A DNA stretch of 64,000 nucleotides from JALORV01 sp963769745 (GCA_963769745.1 CAVYNB010000015.1:1-64000), one strand, 5' to 3'. Positions 29,499 to 38,840 are shown, counted from the first letter of the stretch. Translations and numbers: made by a program. Notes: generated by a model not told the origin, from the letters alone.

Positions 29499-30881
29499 TC
29501 AAGCCATGCCCGTTTCGCTGCTCGTGTCCGCCGCTGCGCGCGATGCACCGCCTTTGCCCCGCGTGCGGCGCCGCCTCTTGCGCCCTGGAGCTTCCGTCAC
29601 ACCCGTCCGCGCGGCCTCTTCAACCAGTCGTTCGCGTTCTTCTTCGTTCGCGTGTGAAAAGCGGGTCCACCAGTCGGCCAACTCGGCCGGAATCTCGTCC
29701 GCGGCCGCCCGCAGCAGCAGGAAATCATAACCGGCCCGAAAGCGCAGGTGCTCGAGCAGGCGGAACGCCGACCGCCCGCTGCGGCGCTCGAAGCGAGGCT
29801 GCAGGCCCCAGATTTCGCGCATGTCCGAGACGAACCGTCGCTGGATCGACAGTTTCTCGGTCTGGGCATCGAGCGTGTCGTCGATCGCGGCGTTGAGCGC
29901 CGGGATGCGATGCTCGCCCTGGGCCGTGCGTGCGTTCCATTTGACCAGCACGTCGTGCCACAGCAACGTGGCGAAGAGGAAGCCCGGCGAGATCGACTTG
30001 CCGCCCAGCACGCGTTCATCGGTGCGCGCCAGCGCCTGCAGCACGAAGCGCTCCCCGGCCGGTTGCTCGAGGATCACGTCGAGCAGCGGCAGCAGGCCGT
30101 GGTGCAGGCCTTCCATGCGCAGCCGCGTGATGCACGCGACCGAGTGTCCGCTCGTCAGCAGCTTCAGCATCTCGTCGAAAAGACGCGCGGCCGGGACGTT
30201 TTCGATCAGGCGTGCCAGCCGCGGAATCGGCTCGCGCGTCGCTTCGTCGATGTCGAAGCCGAGCTTCGCGGCAAAACGAACCGCGCGCAGCATGCGCACC
30301 GGATCCTCTCGATAGCGCGTCTCGGGGTCGCCGATCATGCGCAAGCGCTTGCGGCGGACATCCTTCACGCCATCGTGATAGTCGATGACCTCGCGCGTCG
30401 TCGGGTCGTAATACAGCGCGTTGACCGTGAAGTCGCGCCGGGTGGCGTCCTCGTGCTGTTCGCCGAACAGGTTGTCGGCCAGCACGCGCCCGTGCTCGTC
30501 CGTCTGCCGGTCCGGGTTGTCCAGCGCCCTGAAGGTCGAAACCTCGATCGTCTCCTGGCCGAACATCACGTGCACGAGCCGGAAGCGCCGGCCGATGATG
30601 ATGGCGCGGCGGAAATGCGACTTGACCTGCTCGGGCGTGGCGTCGGTCGCGATATCGAAGTCCTTCGGCGCCACGCCGAGCAACAGGTCGCGGACGGCGC
30701 CGCCGACCAGGTAGGCACGATGCCCGGCTTTCTGCAGCGTTTCGCACACGCGCAGCGCCGAACGCGCCACCAGTTCCTGGTCGATGCCGTGCTCGGCGGC
30801 AGCGACGCGCTTGGGCTCGCGCGGCTTGCGCGGCTTGCGCGAGAACAGCGTCGAAACACGTGCGATGACACGCTTGATCAA
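29499..30881 (-). CDS. pcnB: Poly(A) polymerase I (PcnB)
   Basis: PcnB adds 3' poly(A) tails that mark RNA for decay. The protein is 460 residues. The nucleotidyltransferase signature YLVGGAVRDLLLGVAPKDFDIATD has the two metal-binding Asp residues in DFD, followed by RRDFTVNALYYD and RMLRAVRFAAKLGF. The C-terminus is very basic (KRRRRTRGKGG), as usual for RNA binding. A TTG at 30881 with GAGG nine bases before is the likely start. tRNA nucleotidyltransferase is a close relative, but length and tail favour PcnB. Confidence 0.93.
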   Translation of the reverse strand: MIKRVIARVSTLFSRKPRKPREPKRVAAAEHGIDQELVARSALRVCETLQKAGHRAYLVGGAVRDLLLGVAPKDFDIATDATPEQVKSHFRRAIIIGRRFRLVHVMFGQETIEVSTFRALDNPDRQTDEHGRVLADNLFGEQHEDATRRDFTVNALYYDPTTREVIDYHDGVKDVRRKRLRMIGDPETRYREDPVRMLRAVRFAAKLGFDIDEATREPIPRLARLIENVPAARLFDEMLKLLTSGHSVACITRLRMEGLHHGLLPLLDVILEQPAGERFVLQALARTDERVLGGKSISPGFLFATLLWHDVLVKWNARTAQGEHRIPALNAAIDDTLDAQTEKLSIQRRFVSDMREIWGLQPRFERRSGRSAFRLLEHLRFRAGYDFLLLRAAADEIPAELADWWTRFSHANEEERERLVEEAARTGVTEAPGRKRRRRTRGKGGASRAAADTSSETGMA

Positions 30882-30911
30882 GCAAACCTCGCGTGCACGG
30901 TCGGGGTGAGC

Positions 30912-31586
30912 TCAGGCATGGGCGGCATCGAACAACTGCAGGGTTCTCCAGCCGCGTTCGAGCGCGACGGCACGCAGGCGCGCATCGCCGTTCGTCACGA
31001 CCGGATGGGTCACCTTCTCCAGCAGCGGAAGATCGTTGATCGAATCGCTGTAGAACGTCGTGATCGTGTCGGCGAGCGTACGGCCGCGGGCCGCGAGCCA
31101 CTCCTCCACCTTGCGGACCTTGCCGTCCTGGTACGTGTGGGTGCCGACGTGCCCGCCAGTGAAGCGTCCATTGTCCTGCTCGGGCTCGACGGCGAGCACG
31201 TGGTCGATCCCGAAAGACTGCGCGATCGGCGCCACGACATAGGCATTGGTGCCGGTGACGAGCGCCAGTTCATCTCCGGCAGCGCGGTGCTGCTCGACGA
31301 GTGCACGCGCCTGTTCGCGGATCGCCGGGCTGACGTGTCGCTGCATGAACTCGCGATGCCACTCGTCCAGCGTCGCGCGCGGAAACGCGGCCAGCAGTTC
31401 CATCTGGAAAGCCACGTAGGCATCGACGTCGAAGGTGCCGGCGCGATACTCGTCGGCAAAGCGGCGGATGCGGGCGCCGTAGTCGGCGGGATCGAGCCCG
31501 CCACGCTCGACGACATGGTGCGACCACGTGTCGGCACTGTCGATCGGCAACAGTGTGTGATCGAGGTCGAAAAGCGCAAGATGCAT
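30912..31586 (-). CDS. HAD-superfamily phosphatase, SerB-like subclass IB
   Basis: This 224-residue protein has the four HAD motifs: FDLDHTLLP (nucleophile and acid Asp at residues 6 and 8), LVTGTNAYV, a Lys in DGKVRKVEE, and YSDSINDLPLL for metal binding. The helical cap fits HAD-IB hydrolases related to SerB/CicA. The substrate is unknown. It lies between hda and pcnB in a conserved block. Confidence 0.92.
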   Translation of the reverse strand: MHLALFDLDHTLLPIDSADTWSHHVVERGGLDPADYGARIRRFADEYRAGTFDVDAYVAFQMELLAAFPRATLDEWHREFMQRHVSPAIREQARALVEQHRAAGDELALVTGTNAYVVAPIAQSFGIDHVLAVEPEQDNGRFTGGHVGTHTYQDGKVRKVEEWLAARGRTLADTITTFYSDSINDLPLLEKVTHPVVTNGDARLRAVALERGWRTLQLFDAAHA

Positions 31587-31644
31587 CGGCACGATTCTAC
31601 GCACTCGCACTTGTTTGCAATCCCTGTGGTTTGCAAGCCCAGTG

Positions 31645-32331
31645 CTATGACTGGGCCTGTGCTGCCCACTCGCGCACGAGCGGCACGGTGATCGCACGCT
31701 TGGCGGCCAGCGCATAGGCGTCGAGCGCATCGAGGATCGCGACCTGCGTGCTCAGGTCGCGCGGCATGTGGGTCAGCAGGTAGCCGAGCACTTCAGCCGA
31801 CAGGTCGATGCCGCGCGAGGCGGCGTGCGCGCGCAGCGCGTCCTCCTTCTCGGCGTCGGTGAGGCCGTGAAGCTGGTAGACGAGACCCCACGCGAGCCGC
31901 GTACGGACGTCTTCGCGCAGCACGAGCTGGGCCGGGGGGGAGCTGCCGCTGGCGACCAGCGCACTGTTGCGCGACGCGCGGACCTCGTTTTGCAGCACGA
32001 AGAGCTGCTGCTGGTGGCTTGGGTCGTAACGATCGACGTCATCCGCCAGATAGAGCCGTACCGAGGTGTCGAACTCGAGCGGTGAACTCGCGCCGTCGAT
32101 CCAGCGGCTGGAGGCGCTCGCGGCAACGGCCTGCAGCAGGTGGGTGCGGCCGCAGCCTTCACCGCCCCAGAGGTAGACGAACCGCTCGGAGCCGCCCGCG
32201 GCGAGGGTGCGCAGGGCGGCGATCACCTCGGCATTGCGGCCGACGACGAAATTGTCGAGCGAAGGGCGCAGCGGCTGGATCAGGTCGAGCGCCAGCTGTT
32301 GGTGGGGTGAATTCCGATAGGGTGAACTCAT
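31645..32331 (-). CDS. hda: DnaA regulatory inactivator Hda
   Basis: Hda stimulates hydrolysis of ATP by DnaA when bound to the DNA-loaded sliding clamp, and so limits re-initiation. The protein is 228 residues. The N-terminal clamp-binding motif is QLALDL (12-17). The AAA+ Walker A reads GGEGCGRTHL, and the Walker B-like strand is LYLADDVDRYD. It is short relative to DnaA and lacks the DNA-binding domain, as expected. Confidence 0.94.
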   Translation of the reverse strand: MSSPYRNSPHQQLALDLIQPLRPSLDNFVVGRNAEVIAALRTLAAGGSERFVYLWGGEGCGRTHLLQAVAASASSRWIDGASSPLEFDTSVRLYLADDVDRYDPSHQQQLFVLQNEVRASRNSALVASGSSPPAQLVLREDVRTRLAWGLVYQLHGLTDAEKEDALRAHAASRGIDLSAEVLGYLLTHMPRDLSTQVAILDALDAYALAAKRAITVPLVREWAAQAQS

Positions 32332-32446
32332 CAGTCGACGGAGGAAACACGGCTGGGCCGCGCCTTACAATCCGGTTTCCCTTCCTAGGTGCACTGTGCG
32401 CGCGGCCAGCGGGAAGTCTACCGGGCCACGCAGGGTCGACCCGTCC

Positions 32447-33550
32447 ATGAATCCACTCGACTACAAGCAGGCGGGCGTCGACTACGCCAGTATCGATCCC
32501 CTGAAGATCCGGGCGCAGCAGGCCGCGGCGGGCACGGCCGGCAACCTGGCGCGGCATGGCCTGGTCGAGGTCGCCGCGTCGCGTGGCGAGTCGGCCTATG
32601 TGGTCGACTGCGGGGAGTTCTACCTGGCCTCGATCACCGAATGTCTCGGCACCAAGGCGCTGGTCGCCGACGCGATGCGGGCCATCACCGGCCGCACGTA
32701 CTACGACCAGATCGCGCAGGACACGCTGGCGATGGCGCTGAACGACATCATCACCGTCGGCGCGACGCCGGTGTCGGTCCATGCCTACTGGGCGACCGGC
32801 GGCAGCGACTGGTTTGCCGATGCAGTGCGCGCACGCGACCTGGTGGACGGATGGCGCGCAGCTTGCGATCGCAGTGGCGTGGCCTGGGGCGGGGGTGAGA
32901 CGCCCGCGCTGGCCGGCGTCGTCGAGTCCGGCCGCATCGACCTGGCGGCGTCGTGCGTCGGGCTGGTCCGGCCCAAGTCGCGCCTGACGCTGGGTGAGCG
33001 GCTGGGCGATGGTGATGCGATCGTGCTGCTGGCCTCGAGCGGCATACACGCCAATGGTGTTTCGCTGGCACGCAAGCTGGCCGAGCGCCTTCCCGACGGC
33101 TACCGCACACGCCTGTCCGACGGAACGATGTACGGCGAAGCGCTGCTGGTCCCGACCGTGCTGTATTCACCGGTGACCGAGGCGCTGGCGGCCGCCGGGA
33201 TCGTTCCGCACTACTGCGCGAACGTCACGGGACACGGCTGGCGCAAGCTGATGCGCCATCCGGGCGAGTTCGCGTACCGACTGCACACCCTGCCGACGAT
33301 TCCGCCGGTGCTCGACTTCATCCGCCAGCAGGCCGGCATCAGCGACCGTGAGGCCTACGGCAATCTCAACATGGGCGCAGGCTTCGCGCTGTACGTCGCC
33401 GCGCAGGACGCGCAGCGCTGTGTCGAGATCGCCGCTGCGTGCGGCGTGACCGCCTGGCATGCCGGGACCGTGGAATCGGGCAAGAAGCAGGTCGTGATCG
33501 AACCCCTCAAGCTCGCCTTCGGCGCCGACGACCTGCACGTACGCGCCTGA
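32447..33550 (+). CDS. PurM-like AIR synthase-related protein
   Basis: This 367-residue protein has the two-domain AIR synthase fold: an N-terminal part around ECLGTKALVADAM and DTLAMALNDIITVGATPVSV, and a C-terminal domain opening GDAIVLLASSGIHANGVSLARKL. Position next to hda resembles the standard purM locus, but the usual PurM sequences (DGVGTKLKLA at the ATP site, and an N-terminal GVDI...GLFEL) are replaced. It may be a divergent PurM, or a paralogue acting on another substrate. No other purM is in the window to decide. Confidence 0.8.
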   Translation: MNPLDYKQAGVDYASIDPLKIRAQQAAAGTAGNLARHGLVEVAASRGESAYVVDCGEFYLASITECLGTKALVADAMRAITGRTYYDQIAQDTLAMALNDIITVGATPVSVHAYWATGGSDWFADAVRARDLVDGWRAACDRSGVAWGGGETPALAGVVESGRIDLAASCVGLVRPKSRLTLGERLGDGDAIVLLASSGIHANGVSLARKLAERLPDGYRTRLSDGTMYGEALLVPTVLYSPVTEALAAAGIVPHYCANVTGHGWRKLMRHPGEFAYRLHTLPTIPPVLDFIRQQAGISDREAYGNLNMGAGFALYVAAQDAQRCVEIAAACGVTAWHAGTVESGKKQVVIEPLKLAFGADDLHVRA

Positions 33551-33571
33551 GGCAGCGAGCTTTCGGAATCG

Positions 33572-33865
33572 CTACAGGGTTGCCGACTCCTGCAGCGCCA
33601 GCGCGCGCGCAGGTGCCGGCAGCGAACGCTCGACATCGGTGGCCGACAGCAGCGCATGGTCGGGTGTTGCTGACGGTGCCTTGCCGACGAAGACTGATTC
33701 ACCAGCCCGGTTCGAGGACTGCATCTGAAGCGCGCCATCCCCGGCCGTCGCGTGCTGTCCAATGTTGTGGCCGACCAGGGCACTCAGGGCCGGTGCGATG
33801 GCCAGCGCCACAACGAGCTGCGTGCGTCGCATCCGCTTCCTCGCATGACGATCATCTGGTTTCAT
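33572..33865 (-). CDS. Small exported or membrane-anchored hypothetical protein
   Basis: I do not recognise this 97-residue protein. It starts with a basic stretch (KPDDRHARKRMRR), then one hydrophobic segment (TQLVVALAIAPALSALVG), and a soluble tail rich in Ala and Ser. That layout fits a signal anchor or signal peptide. The start is strongly supported by a perfect GGAGG five bases before ATG. It lies between the PurM-like gene and miaA, on the same strand as miaA, in a short intergenic space. Confidence 0.6.
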   Translation of the reverse strand: MKPDDRHARKRMRRTQLVVALAIAPALSALVGHNIGQHATAGDGALQMQSSNRAGESVFVGKAPSATPDHALLSATDVERSLPAPARALALQESATL

Positions 33866-34058
33866 AGTGACCTCCGCAAGCCGCATCGGTTGACTTCTGC
33901 GGCACGGCCCCAGTGTGCGCGGGGACGAAGCGCGCACGCACCCCGAAAGTCGGGCTGTGCAACCCGGATTGAGCCTTGCATTCAATGTCGGAAATTCACG
34001 AACCTGCAAGGGCAGCATGCGCGTGCGGCGACCGCACCGCCGGCCCGAGCGACCGACG

Positions 34059-35036
34059 CTATACCCGCCCCAATGCCGCCAGTCGGTCACCCAGCGGTCC
34101 GAGTGCGTCGACCTGCCGCGGATCGATCGTGCAGTCGGCGGACAGCGAACGCAGCCAGGTCAGTTGCCGCTTGGCGAGCTGGCGCGTCGCGGCGATCGCC
34201 GCGGCACGGAACTGTGCGTACGTGCAGGCTCCCTCGAGATGAGCCCAGGCCTGGCGGTAGCCGACGCTGCGCATCGATGGCAGGTCGGGTGTCAGGTCGC
34301 CGCGTTGTCGCAAGCTGGCGACCTCGTCGACAAAGCCCTGCCTGAGCATCTCGTCGAAGCGCTGTTCGATGCGCCGGTGCAGCGCGGCGCGATCGGCGGG
34401 CATGAGTGCGACGACGTCGAGCCGCAGCGATGATCTGCGGCCCGGTGCGAGCAGGCTCGACATCGGCACGCCGGTCGCTTCGATGATCTCCAGCGCGCGT
34501 TCGATGCGCTGGGAATCGTTCGGGGCGAGTCGCGCCGCGGTCGACGGATCGAGCCGGGCCAGGCGCGCGTGCATGGCCGGCCATCCGAGGCGGCGCGCGT
34601 CGTCTTCGAGCGCGGCGCGGATCGAAGCATCGGCCGACGGCAGTTCGGACAGGCCGTCGCGCAGGGCCTTGGCGTACAGCATCGTCCCACCTACCAGCAG
34701 CGGCAGCCTGCCTCGCGACCGCACCTCGGCAATGGCGGTCTCGGCGTCCCGGACGAAGTCGGCGGCCGAGTACCGCTCCGCGGGGTCACGCAGGTCGATC
34801 AGGTGGTGGGTGACGGCGGCGCGTTCCGCAAGCGTGGGCTTGGCGGTGCCGATGTCGAGGCCGCGGTACACCTGCGCCGAGTCGACGCTGATGATCTCGA
34901 TCGGATACCGGCGTGCGAGGTCGAGCGCGAGCGCACTCTTGCCGCTGCCGGTCGGTCCGAGCAGCATCAGCGCGTCGACGATGGGGACCTCGGGCAGGGC
35001 CGAACGGGTTGTCGCGGGCAGGTGCGAAGGCGCCAT
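34059..35036 (-). CDS. miaA: tRNA dimethylallyltransferase (MiaA)
   Basis: MiaA prenylates A37 of tRNAs reading codons that begin with U. The protein is 325 residues with the P-loop LLGPTGSGKSALALDLARRY near residue 26, followed by SVDSAQVYRGLDIGTAKP, the THHLIDLRDP region, and LLVGGTMLYAKALRDGL. It lies downstream of mutL on the same strand, separated by the small STAS gene on the other strand. Confidence 0.95.
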   Translation of the reverse strand: MAPSHLPATTRSALPEVPIVDALMLLGPTGSGKSALALDLARRYPIEIISVDSAQVYRGLDIGTAKPTLAERAAVTHHLIDLRDPAERYSAADFVRDAETAIAEVRSRGRLPLLVGGTMLYAKALRDGLSELPSADASIRAALEDDARRLGWPAMHARLARLDPSTAARLAPNDSQRIERALEIIEATGVPMSSLLAPGRRSSLRLDVVALMPADRAALHRRIEQRFDEMLRQGFVDEVASLRQRGDLTPDLPSMRSVGYRQAWAHLEGACTYAQFRAAAIAATRQLAKRQLTWLRSLSADCTIDPRQVDALGPLGDRLAALGRV

Positions 35037-35182
35037 CGACGCCGAGATTACCTTGATCGACGCGATGACCCGTGGGCGTGGCGGTTGTACAGTTTTGGGG
35101 TCAACTCACTGCGATGGAACACGGATGACGAACTGCAGGCCAGGTTCAATGAGGACCGCCGGGGAAAGCGGCGCGTGACGCG

Positions 35183-35551
35183 ATGATCGACGCGGAACTG
35201 TTTCGCACCGAAGGCGTGCTCACCGTGTTTCCGACCGGTGCGCTGTCCGAGCGCGACTTCACCGCGCTGGCCGGGCTGGTCGATCCGTACATCGAGGACC
35301 ATGGAGCGCTCAATGGCCTGATGATCGTTGCCGAGCACTTTCCGGGCTGGGAGAGTTTCGCTGCGCTGGTCACGCACGTCCGCTTCGTGCGCAGTCACGA
35401 AAGCCATATCCGGCGCGTCGCCGTGGTCACCGACTCGGCGCTGCTGGAACTGCTGCCGGCACTGGCTCGCCACTTCGTCCAGGCCGACGTGCGCAGCTTT
35501 TCGTTTATCCAGCGCGAGAGCGCATGGGCCTGGCTCTTGTCGGGTCCCTGA
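35183..35551 (+). CDS. STAS/SpoIIAA-like protein
   Basis: This 122-residue protein resembles the SpoIIAA-like (DUF3478) group, an STAS fold. The pattern includes LTVFPTGALSERDFTALAGLVDPYI, MIVAEHFPGWESFAALVTHVRFVRSHE, and a C-terminal half with VAVVTDS and ADVRSFSF. Members are often linked to lipid binding or stress, but no role is firm. It stands alone on the plus strand between miaA and mutL, both on the minus strand. Confidence 0.8.
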   Translation: MIDAELFRTEGVLTVFPTGALSERDFTALAGLVDPYIEDHGALNGLMIVAEHFPGWESFAALVTHVRFVRSHESHIRRVAVVTDSALLELLPALARHFVQADVRSFSFIQRESAWAWLLSGP

Positions 35552-35602
35552 TCGCCAGTCCCTGATTACTTGGACCGGAATTCGGCGCCGTGAACGCCGG
35601 CG

Positions 35603-37354
35603 CTACCTGCCGCGCAGAAACATGCGATCGAGGTCCGCGACGCTGAGCTGGACCCAGGTCGGCCGGCCGTGGTTGCACTGGTCGGCGCGCTCGGTGGTTT
35701 CCATTTCGCGCAGCAGTGCGTTCATCTCGTCGATCGTCAGCCGGCGGTTCGCACGCACCGCACCGTGGCAGGCGAGCGTGGACAACAACTCGTTGCGGTG
35801 TTCCGTCAGCACACGCGAGCCGCCGAACTCCCGCAGGTCGCGCAGGATGTCACGCGCCAGCGCCGTGCCATCGGCCTGGGCGAGCAACGCCGGCACCGCG
35901 CGCAGCGCCAGTTGCGTCGGCGACACCGGAGCGAGATCGAGACCCAGGTGGGCCAGGAGTTCCACTTCGTCGACGGCGGTCGCCAGGTCGAGCGGCGAAC
36001 CGGTGAAGACCTGCGGAATCAGCAGGCGCTGTTGCGGGATCGCGCGCGCGTCGAGCTGCTGTTTGAGTTTTTCATAGACGATGCGCTCGTGCGCGGCGTG
36101 CATGTCGACGATGATCAGTCCGCGCTCGTTCTGCGCCAGCACGTAGATGCCGGCCAGCTGGGCGATCGCGATGCCCAGCGGCAGCGACTCCGTCGCTGCG
36201 CCCGAAGCGGCGTCAGGCAGGGGTGGTCGCTCGGCAAGCACGGCCAGGTAGCTGGCGACAGACTGTTCGACGCCGAGCCGGGTCTGCCCGGCCGGTGTGC
36301 GCCAGCCTGTCAGCGGTGCGGGCACTGTCTCCTCGGGGAGCAAGGGCCTGGCCACGCGTGCGGATTCCGCCAGCGTCGCCTGCACCGCGTGCAGCACGAA
36401 CTGGTGCACGGCCGACGAGTCGCGGAAGCGGACCTCGACCTTGGTCGGGTGCACGTTCACGTCCACGCGCCGGGGATCGATCGACAGGTGCAGGCAGTAC
36501 ATCGGCTGGCTGCCGCCGTGCAGTACGTCGGCGTAGGCCGCACGCACCGCATGGGTCAGCACGCGGTCGCGCACATAGCGGCCGTTGACGAAGAAGTACT
36601 GGGCATCGGCGCGCGCGCGGCTGGCGGTCGGCAGTCCTACCCATCCGTGCAGTCGTATGCCGGGTGCTGCGGCGTCGACCTCGCGCTGAGCGGTCGAGAA
36701 CTCGTCCGGCAGCAACTGCAGCGCGCGCTCCTGCGCCGACTGGGGCGGCAACGACAGCAGTGTGCGGCCCTGATGTACCACGGTGAATGCGACCGCCGGA
36801 TGGGCCGCCGCGATGCGCTCGACCTGCGTGATGCAGTGCGCGAGTTCGGTCGCCTCGGCGCGCAGGAACTTGCGCCTGGCGGGCGTCTTGTGAAACAGGT
36901 CGGCGACCTCGATCCGCGTGCCTGCCGATCCTGCCGCGGGTACGAGTTCTCCGCTGTTGCTGATCGACCAACCCTTTTCGGATGCCGCCGTGCGCGAGGT
37001 GATCGTGACATCGGCGACCGAGGCGATCGACGCCAGCGCCTCGCCGCGAAAACCCAAGGACTCGACACCCTCGAGATCCTCGAGGCTCGCGATCTTGCTG
37101 GTGGCATGGCGTGCCAGTGCCAGTGCCAGTTCTTCGCGCGGAATGCCGCTGCCATCATCGGCGACCACGACGCGTTTGATGCCGCCTCCGTCGAGGCGAA
37201 CCTCGATGCGGGTCGCACCGGCATCGAGGCTGTTCTCCAGCAGTTCCTTGACGACCGAGGCCGGACGCTCGACGACTTCGCCGGCAGCGATCTGGCTGAT
37301 CAGCACATCGTCCAGTGGACGGATCGGCGGTCGGTCGAAAGAGGTGGTCATCAC
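35603..37354 (-). CDS. mutL: DNA mismatch repair protein MutL
   Basis: MutL is 583 residues. The N-terminal GHKL ATPase has LLENSLDAGATRIEV, ADDGSGI, HATSKI, and GFRGEALASI. Near the C-terminus a DMHAAHERIVYE sequence matches the metal-dependent endonuclease motif present in many bacterial MutLs but absent from E. coli. QRLLIP fits the sliding-clamp-binding motif. Translation may begin at GTG 37354 or ATG 37351. A TATAAT box (37365-37360) ends only about eight bases before the ATG, so the mRNA may be nearly leaderless. Confidence 0.96.
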   Translation of the reverse strand: MMTTSFDRPPIRPLDDVLISQIAAGEVVERPASVVKELLENSLDAGATRIEVRLDGGGIKRVVVADDGSGIPREELALALARHATSKIASLEDLEGVESLGFRGEALASIASVADVTITSRTAASEKGWSISNSGELVPAAGSAGTRIEVADLFHKTPARRKFLRAEATELAHCITQVERIAAAHPAVAFTVVHQGRTLLSLPPQSAQERALQLLPDEFSTAQREVDAAAPGIRLHGWVGLPTASRARADAQYFFVNGRYVRDRVLTHAVRAAYADVLHGGSQPMYCLHLSIDPRRVDVNVHPTKVEVRFRDSSAVHQFVLHAVQATLAESARVARPLLPEETVPAPLTGWRTPAGQTRLGVEQSVASYLAVLAERPPLPDAASGAATESLPLGIAIAQLAGIYVLAQNERGLIIVDMHAAHERIVYEKLKQQLDARAIPQQRLLIPQVFTGSPLDLATAVDEVELLAHLGLDLAPVSPTQLALRAVPALLAQADGTALARDILRDLREFGGSRVLTEHRNELLSTLACHGAVRANRRLTIDEMNALLREMETTERADQCNHGRPTWVQLSVADLDRMFLRGR

Positions 37355-37464
37355 AGCGAATTATAGGAATAGCGCGCGGGATTACCCGGGCAGGACGCGG
37401 CGGGTCGTCGCGTATGATCCGCGCGCTTCATTACCCCTGCCGCTGCCGCGCTGTCGACACCCCC

Positions 37465-38124
37465 ATGGAAGGCATCAACTGGCTTGACCTGTTCAATGCG
37501 ATGGATCGCTTTCTGGTGGCGATCGTCGAGCAGAACGTCGTGCTGGTGTACGTGACGCTCGCGGCCATTTTCTTCTCCGAGACCGGCCTGGTGTTCATGG
37601 CGTTCCTGCCCGGCGACTCGCTGCTTTTCGTCGCCGGTGCCGTATCGGCGCTGCCGCAGGCGCAGGCCAAGGGACTCAGCGTTCACCTGCTGGCGCTTGT
37701 CATCACGATCGCTGCGGTACTGGGCAACACCGTCAACTACGCCATAGGCGCGTGGCTGGGCAAGAAGGTCTACGACGGCACGATCGGCTGGATCGACCAG
37801 ACGGCATTGAAGAAGACACATGATTTCTACGAACGGCACGGCGGCAAGACGGTGATGATCGCGCGCTTCGTGCCGGTCGTGCGATCGTTTGCGCCGCTGG
37901 TGGCGGGTGCCTCGGGGATGGATTTTCGCCGGTTCCAGATCTACAACGTCCTGGGGGCGCTGATCTGGGTCGTGTCGCTGGTCTATGGCGGCTACCTCTT
38001 CGGCAATGTCCCGATCATCAAGGACAACCTCGGCATCATCCTGATCGTCGGCATCGCCGCCGTCGTCGGTCCGCTGCTGCTGGCCGCCGTGCTGCGGCTG
38101 CTGCGCCGCCGTTCGACCGCCTGA
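37465..38124 (+). CDS. DedA family membrane protein
   Basis: This 219-residue membrane protein has about five hydrophobic segments. The family motif ETGLVFMAFLPGDSLLFVAGA is at residues 34-54, and RFVPVVRSFAPLVAGASGMDFRRF carries the conserved Arg residues. DedA proteins are lipid scramblase or flippase candidates needed for envelope integrity. It is divergent from mutL; a TATGAT at 37413-37418 could be its -10. Confidence 0.94.
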   Translation: MEGINWLDLFNAMDRFLVAIVEQNVVLVYVTLAAIFFSETGLVFMAFLPGDSLLFVAGAVSALPQAQAKGLSVHLLALVITIAAVLGNTVNYAIGAWLGKKVYDGTIGWIDQTALKKTHDFYERHGGKTVMIARFVPVVRSFAPLVAGASGMDFRRFQIYNVLGALIWVVSLVYGGYLFGNVPIIKDNLGIILIVGIAAVVGPLLLAAVLRLLRRRSTA

Positions 38125-38159
38125 ACTGCGCGGAATGCGCAGACATCGGCTGTCGCGCC

Positions 38160-38774
38160 ATGTTCCAGCCCGCACAGACACCGACCCAGCACACGTTTTT
38201 CGAGGACGCGCAGGCGCTCGTGACGGCGACGCTGTTCATCGCGCTCGGGGTCGGCATGTACGGGCATGCGGGACTGCTGACGGGTGGAACCGCCGGCATT
38301 GCGTTTCTCGTGCACTACGCCACCGGCTGGCGTTTCGGTCCGGTGTTCTTCGCGCTCAATCTGCCGTTCGCATGGTTCGCCGTGCGGACGCTGGGGTGGC
38401 GCTTCGCCATCAAGAGCTTCATCGCGGTCGCCTTGTTGTCTGGTCTGACCGAGGTGCTGCCGCTTGGAGTGCGGTTCGACTGGCTGCAGCCGGTCTATGC
38501 GGCGATCATGGGCGGCTTCTTGATCGGGGTCGGCCTGCTGATGCTGTTCCGGCACCAGGCCAGTCTCGGTGGAGTCAATGTGCTGGTGCTGTGGCTGCAG
38601 CAACGCTTTGGCTGGCGTGCCGGCGCGGTGCAGATGGGCATCGATTGCGCCATCGTCGTCGCGGCGCTGGCGATCGTCGATCCGGCGTCGGTCGCGATCT
38701 CCATCATCGGTGCCGTCGCGCTGAACCTCGTGGTGGCCATCAACCACAAGCCGGGACGGTATCTCGGGGTGTGA
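38160..38774 (+). CDS. YitT family membrane protein
   Basis: This 204-residue protein has about six hydrophobic segments. It matches the YitT/DUF161 family, with ALGVGMYGHAGLLTGGTAGIAFLVHY (helix with Gly-rich centre) and GFLIGVGLLMLFRHQASLGGVNVL later, a repeat of the same motif. No transport substrate is established. It lies 35 bp after dedA. Confidence 0.86.
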   Translation: MFQPAQTPTQHTFFEDAQALVTATLFIALGVGMYGHAGLLTGGTAGIAFLVHYATGWRFGPVFFALNLPFAWFAVRTLGWRFAIKSFIAVALLSGLTEVLPLGVRFDWLQPVYAAIMGGFLIGVGLLMLFRHQASLGGVNVLVLWLQQRFGWRAGAVQMGIDCAIVVAALAIVDPASVAISIIGAVALNLVVAINHKPGRYLGV

Positions 38775-38779
38775 GGTCG

Positions 38780-38798
38780 GGCCCGTCGCGCGGGCCCT
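38780..38798 (+). terminator. Hairpin after the YitT gene
   Basis: A perfect 7-bp stem, GGGCCCG/CGGGCCC, with loop TCGCG lies five bases after the YitT stop. It is followed only by TTC, so termination may need help. It also lies between two convergent genes. Confidence 0.45.
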
Positions 38799-38840
38799 TC
38801 GTGATCGGCCCTATCGAAATTCTGGCCGAACTCTGGCGTC

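Noticed and set aside
29499..30881. tRNA nucleotidyltransferase as identity for the pcnB gene
   Set aside because: Same superfamily, but length (460 residues) and the very basic C-terminus fit poly(A) polymerase.
29748..31691. 647-codon open frame on the plus strand
   Set aside because: It is opposite pcnB and the HAD gene, both with clear family motifs. No ribosome-binding site or known domain.
35669..37366. 565-codon open frame on the plus strand
   Set aside because: It mirrors mutL almost exactly; mutL has full family motifs.
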